A stretch of 64,000 nt of DNA from JBQTII01 sp052387905 (GTDB lineage Bacteria > Actinomycetota > Actinomycetes > Sporichthyales > Sporichthyaceae). Below, piece by piece: positions 60,524 through 64,000 of this stretch. The notes beneath the pieces were generated by a model. That model did no database searches and had not been told where the DNA came from. It was given only the letters and a program-made list of their open reading frames with translations. Made by a program: the position numbers and the translations under genes. Every line of letters begins with the position of its first letter. The stretch's first letter is position 1. The stretch spans positions 124,001-188,000 of the forward strand of contig JBQTIR010000011.1 of the NCBI GenBank assembly GCA_052387905.1, in the 5' to 3' direction.

Positions 60524-63500
60524 CTATCCGGCGGCGAGCCCGGCCGCAAGCCGGGCGACGTGGCCGGTGGCGCCGATCGCGTCGTACTCGCCGGCGGCAC
60601 GTTCGAGCTGCCGCGGGTCCTCGCTCAGCCGGGCTCCCTGCTCGGCCAGGAAGGCGGTGTAGGTCCTCGCGCCGATCTCGGCGGCGATGGCCGAACCGGT
60701 CGCGACCGCCGCGCGGGCGGCGTCCAGATCGGCCGCCTGCGCGGCGGTCTTGCGCAGGACGCGGGCATGGACCGCCCGGGTCAGGCACCCGTAGACCCGG
60801 GCACCCTGGCGGTCGGCGACCGCGACCGCCTCGTCTGCGGCGGCCCGCGCCGACTCCGCGTCCGCCAGCGCCAGGTGGGTGCGGGCCAGGTGGGCGAGCA
60901 GGCTCGACTCCTCCTGCAGACCGGAGCGGTGCTTGCGGGCCTGGGCGAGCGCGTCGGTGAAAACCGTGGCCGCCTCGTCTGCCGAGCCGCGCAGCAGCAG
61001 CACGACTCCGAGGGCCTGCCGCGCCCGGATTGCCGCGGTCAGGTTGCCGGAGTCGGTCGCCAGCGCGTGTGCCTGCCGGGCCGCCGTTGCTGCTTTGTCG
61101 AGATCGTTCTGATTTCCCGTCAGGTCAGCCAGGTAGGCGCGCTGGGCGAGGTTCCAGGACTGCCACTCCGCCACCGGCCGCTTCTGGAACAGCGCGTCCG
61201 CATGTTCCACCTTCTGCCGCGCCTCAACGAGCCGGCCGGCGGACATCAGCAGCATCGACTGCATGAACACCGCGCTGTCATGGACGCTGTAGCCGAACTG
61301 TGCCATGCCTGTGCGGACGTCGCCTTCGCACAGCGCAAAGAGTTCCTCGAGCAGCGCGAGCCCCGCACCCGGCGGACCGGTGTAGGACAACGCCAAACAC
61401 ATCCCGAAACGCGCCGGGGCCCGTAGGCCGGGCTCACCGATTTGATCGCTGTACCGACACGCCTCTCGGTAGGAGGCAACGCTGCCGGTCCCGTCGCCGC
61501 CCATGACCCGGGCGACCCCGTCGGCGATCGACAACCCGGAAAGCAGGCCCGGTTCCTGCAGGCGTTGCGCGACCGGACGGGCCTCGGCGAAGAGCTGCTC
61601 GGTTTCGGCGCTGTCCATGCCGGTGCGGGCGCCCAGGCGCAGCAGCAGCGTCCGCGCGCGCACGCCGAGCGCGAGAACGTCCTCGGTCTCCGGCAGGCCA
61701 CGCAGGTGGTCGATGACCGAACGGAACTGCCGCATGGCCTCATCGAAGTTGCCGTACATCGCGCGGATCCCGGCCCGCAACTGCCAGCGCGCCGCCTCCA
61801 GCGGCTCGCCCGCCGCCTCGAAGTGGCGGGCGACCAGCGCGGCGTTCTCCTCCTCCCGGCTGGGGTCCGAGCCGGGCACGGCGAGCGCGACCGCATGGTG
61901 CACCCGCCGGCGGGCGGCGCCGAGGAGCGTGCCGTAAGCGACCTCCTGGGTGAGGGGGTGCCAGAACCGGTACTCACCCGGCGTCTCGGTCTCCTGGACA
62001 AGCTCCGCGGCGCGCAGCGCGTGCAGGCCGTCGAGCAGTTCGACATCGCTCAGCCCGCTGACGTGCAGCAGCACCGCCTCGGAGAAAACCCGTCCGATCA
62101 CCGCGGCCGCCTGCAGGATCGCCTTCTCCCGGCTGCCGAGCCGGTCGATCCGGGCCGCGAGGACGGCCTGCACCGTCGGCGGCACGCGTAAGTCCTCGAG
62201 CGGGCGGGTGAGGGCGTACGCACCGGGCTCGCCGCGGACGAAGCCGCCGTCCACCAACCCGCGGACGAGCTCCTCGGCGAAGAACGGGTTGCCCCCCGCC
62301 CGCACGCACAGGGCTTCGGTGAGCGTTGCCATCTCCGGTCCCGGGCCGAGCCGGGCCGCTATCAGTTCCCCGACCGCTCGGTCGTCCAGCGGTGCGAGCG
62401 GGAGCTGGCGGTAGTAGGAGTGATTGGTCCAGGGCGCGACGAACTCCGGACGGAAGTTCACCACCAACATCGTCCGGCTGCCGGGGAACGACGGCAGCCA
62501 GGCATGCAGGAACGCCACGCTCTCGGCGTCGAACAGGTGCAGATCCTCGAGCAGGAACAGCACGGCCTGCTCCTGTGAGCGCTTCTGGGTCACCCGGCGC
62601 AGCACGTCGAGCATCCGCCGGCGGCGGGCGTCCGCGCCGAGCTGCGGCACCGGTATCGCCGGATCGGGAACGGCGAGGAAGTCGAAGACCAGCGCGAGCT
62701 CGGGCTCCAGGCCCGGGTCGAGCGCGAGGACGCGGGTCGCGACCTTCGCCCGCACCTGCGCCGCGGTGTCCTCGGAGGTGACCAGGAAGTAGTTCCGGAA
62801 CAGCCCGACGATGGGCAGCAGAGCCACCTCGCGGGCGTGGGAGACCCCCGCCGTGCGGCGCACGACGAAGCCACTGGTCTCGGCGTACGACGCCAGTTCC
62901 TCACAGAGCCGACTCTTGCCCGCGCCGGCCTCCCCGACCAACCCGACGACCTGGGCGTTGCCGTGGCGCGCCCGGTCGAGCGCCGCCTGCAGGGTCGCAA
63001 GTTCTTCGTCGCGGCCCACCAGGCGGGTGGAGCCCGCCGGACGCGGGGCAACGCCCGGCCCGTCCTGGAGCACGAACACGCGGAGCGGGTCCTGCGCGCC
63101 CTTGACCGTCATCTCACCCCGGTCCAGAACCGGGAACTGACCGGCGACGAGCGCCGCGGTGTAGGCGCTCAGGTTCACCGTCCCGACCTCGGCGAGCCCT
63201 TCCATCCGTTGCGCCAGCCCCACGGTGTGCCCGATGGCGGTGTACCCGGCGCCGCCGACGGCACCGGCCACGACCTCGCCGGAGTTCAGCCCCACCCGCA
63301 CGCCGAGCTCCAGGCGGTGCCGGGCCCGCACGCCCTCGGCGTACCCGCGGGCGTCGGCGACCAGCCGCAGCGCGGCCAGGCAGGCCCGGCGCGCATGGTC
63401 CTCCTGCGCGACCGGAGCCCCGAACAGGGCCATCACCCCGTCGCCGGTGAACTTGTCCACCGTCCCACCGACGTGCTCGACGGCCTCGCGGCACAGCGCG

Positions 63501-63820
63501 ACCAGGCCCTCCATGATTTGCGCCCACTCGTCCGGGTCCAGACTCTCCGCCAGGTCCATCGAACGGGCGACGTCGGCGAACAGCACCGTGACCTGTTTGC
63601 GTTCGCCTTCCGGCGGCGACAAGGCCGGCGCAGATCCGGACGCCGCGAAAGCCGTCTCCGCTGGTCCGAGCGAGGCACCGCAATCGGCACAGAACTTCGC
63701 CGCTACCCCCACCGGCTCGCCGCACGCGGGGCAGCACCGTGCCAACGCCGCGCCGCACTCGCTGCAGAACTTCGCCCCCGCCCGGTGCTTCGAGTCGCAG
63801 GCCGGGCACGCGGCGCTCAC
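60524..63820 (-). CDS. class III nucleotide cyclase-domain protein with AAA ATPase and TPR region
   Basis: The 1098-residue protein starts at the GTG at 63820. Two zinc ribbons come first (CPACDSKHRAGAKFCSECG at 4-22, CPACGEPVGVAAKFCADCG at 30-48). A cyclase domain covers about 70-250, with metal aspartates in LFADVA and FTGDG. An AAA domain follows, with Walker A GEAGAGKS. The last 450 residues are helical and TPR-like. The usual IGDTVNLAARL stretch reads IGHTVGLAQRM, so a purine-selecting Asp and a catalytic Asn are replaced. Nucleotide cyclisation is uncertain; a signalling or regulatory role is inferred. Confidence 0.85.
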   Translation of the reverse strand: MSAACPACDSKHRAGAKFCSECGAALARCCPACGEPVGVAAKFCADCGASLGPAETAFAASGSAPALSPPEGERKQVTVLFADVARSMDLAESLDPDEWAQIMEGLVALCREAVEHVGGTVDKFTGDGVMALFGAPVAQEDHARRACLAALRLVADARGYAEGVRARHRLELGVRVGLNSGEVVAGAVGGAGYTAIGHTVGLAQRMEGLAEVGTVNLSAYTAALVAGQFPVLDRGEMTVKGAQDPLRVFVLQDGPGVAPRPAGSTRLVGRDEELATLQAALDRARHGNAQVVGLVGEAGAGKSRLCEELASYAETSGFVVRRTAGVSHAREVALLPIVGLFRNYFLVTSEDTAAQVRAKVATRVLALDPGLEPELALVFDFLAVPDPAIPVPQLGADARRRRMLDVLRRVTQKRSQEQAVLFLLEDLHLFDAESVAFLHAWLPSFPGSRTMLVVNFRPEFVAPWTNHSYYRQLPLAPLDDRAVGELIAARLGPGPEMATLTEALCVRAGGNPFFAEELVRGLVDGGFVRGEPGAYALTRPLEDLRVPPTVQAVLAARIDRLGSREKAILQAAAVIGRVFSEAVLLHVSGLSDVELLDGLHALRAAELVQETETPGEYRFWHPLTQEVAYGTLLGAARRRVHHAVALAVPGSDPSREEENAALVARHFEAAGEPLEAARWQLRAGIRAMYGNFDEAMRQFRSVIDHLRGLPETEDVLALGVRARTLLLRLGARTGMDSAETEQLFAEARPVAQRLQEPGLLSGLSIADGVARVMGGDGTGSVASYREACRYSDQIGEPGLRAPARFGMCLALSYTGPPGAGLALLEELFALCEGDVRTGMAQFGYSVHDSAVFMQSMLLMSAGRLVEARQKVEHADALFQKRPVAEWQSWNLAQRAYLADLTGNQNDLDKAATAARQAHALATDSGNLTAAIRARQALGVVLLLRGSADEAATVFTDALAQARKHRSGLQEESSLLAHLARTHLALADAESARAAADEAVAVADRQGARVYGCLTRAVHARVLRKTAAQAADLDAARAAVATGSAIAAEIGARTYTAFLAEQGARLSEDPRQLERAAGEYDAIGATGHVARLAAGLAAG

Positions 63821-63908
63821 GTGCGGACCCGAACCCGAGGCGGCATGGCCGATAGCGAAGCGGACGGCGCATCGACCGTCAACGCCCCGCGCGGAGCGCA
63901 TCCAGCAG

Positions 63909-64000
63909 TCAGTCAGCGAGGCGGGCGAGCGCGAGATCCCAGACGACGTCGGCCAGGGCCGCCTTGAGCCCGCGGGGGACCTGGGTCGTCGAGCCGTCCA
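63909..64000 (-). CDS. coaBC: C-terminal end of coaBC (phosphopantothenoylcysteine synthetase/decarboxylase), partial
   Basis: The last 30 codons of a minus-strand gene enter from the right edge and read DGSTTQVPRGLKAALADVVWDLALARLAD before a TGA at 63909. This matches the end of CoaBC (Dfp) proteins, and coaBC is the expected neighbour of metK in Actinobacteria. Only the tail is visible, so the call rests on this short match and on context. Confidence 0.65.
   Translation of the reverse strand, partial: DGSTTQVPRGLKAALADVVWDLALARLAD

Overview
The window is 64 kb of GC-rich DNA from an actinobacterium. The evidence is the very high GC at third codon positions, frequent GTG starts, chains of 1-4 base stop/start overlaps, an argCJBDFRG cluster in the order usual for Actinobacteria, a degenerate PriA, and a separate hisE/hisG pair beside the riboflavin genes. 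The exact genus cannot be fixed from sequence alone. No tRNA, rRNA, insertion sequence, prophage or CRISPR array was seen. Both ends cut genes: argG on the left and the end of a probable coaBC on the right.

Region 1 (1-7.7 kb, minus strand) is the arginine operon argC-J-B-D-F-R followed by argG. It is headed by a strong hairpin and preceded by a terminator-like hairpin and a secreted CAP-domain protein with a charge-segregated Ala/Glu/Arg/Lys coiled-coil tract. Region 2 (8-22.1 kb) is the main accessory block. It has two paralogous substrate-binding proteins of the branched-chain amino acid ABC type, each held by an N-terminal membrane helix instead of a lipid. Between them lie an MMPL exporter with a MarR/GbsR-type regulator, and the second binding protein follows an unknown secreted membrane-anchored protein. 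The block ends with a LivH-LivM permease fusion and a LivF-LivG ATPase fusion. The second binding protein, its unknown partner and both fusions form one tightly coupled operon behind a recognisable promoter. Two adjacent paralogs of an M15-like secreted domain follow, one with and one without metal ligands.

Region 3 (22-27.6 kb) holds a Tat/lipoprotein dienelactone-hydrolase-like protein, a SRAP (YedK/HMCES) protein, a Zn/Mn ABC uptake operon behind a perfect palindrome, and an L,D-transpeptidase. Region 4 (27.6-52.1 kb) is a run of about 25 kb entirely on the minus strand. In transcription order it carries def-fmt-rsmB, two KimA-like permeases with a KdpD-like kinase and KdpE-like regulator, rpe-ribD-ribE-ribBA-ribH-hisE-hisG, a PH-domain protein, an SseB-like protein, infC-rpmI-rplT with an attenuator, a SpoU rRNA methyltransferase, a lysozyme-like protein with RTX repeats, and pheS-pheT. 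Region 5 (52-64 kb) holds a SRPBCC protein, priA, a secreted alpha/beta hydrolase and metK. Between metK and the coaBC end lie three accessory genes: an amidohydrolase (D-aminoacylase type), an Nramp-related transporter without the usual metal motif, and a cyclase/AAA/TPR signalling protein.

The most novel signal is a family of six palindromic repeats, each exactly 46 bp, at three intergenic sites (31.5, 33.8 and 50.4 kb). They share a conserved centre and show paired base changes between copies. Other notable points are the fused Liv transporter with membrane-anchored binding proteins, the kdp-type regulators linked to KimA-like permeases instead of kdpFABC, the infC leader in which a 20-codon reading frame covers an intrinsic terminator, and the altered active-site residues in the cyclase and the Nramp-related protein.
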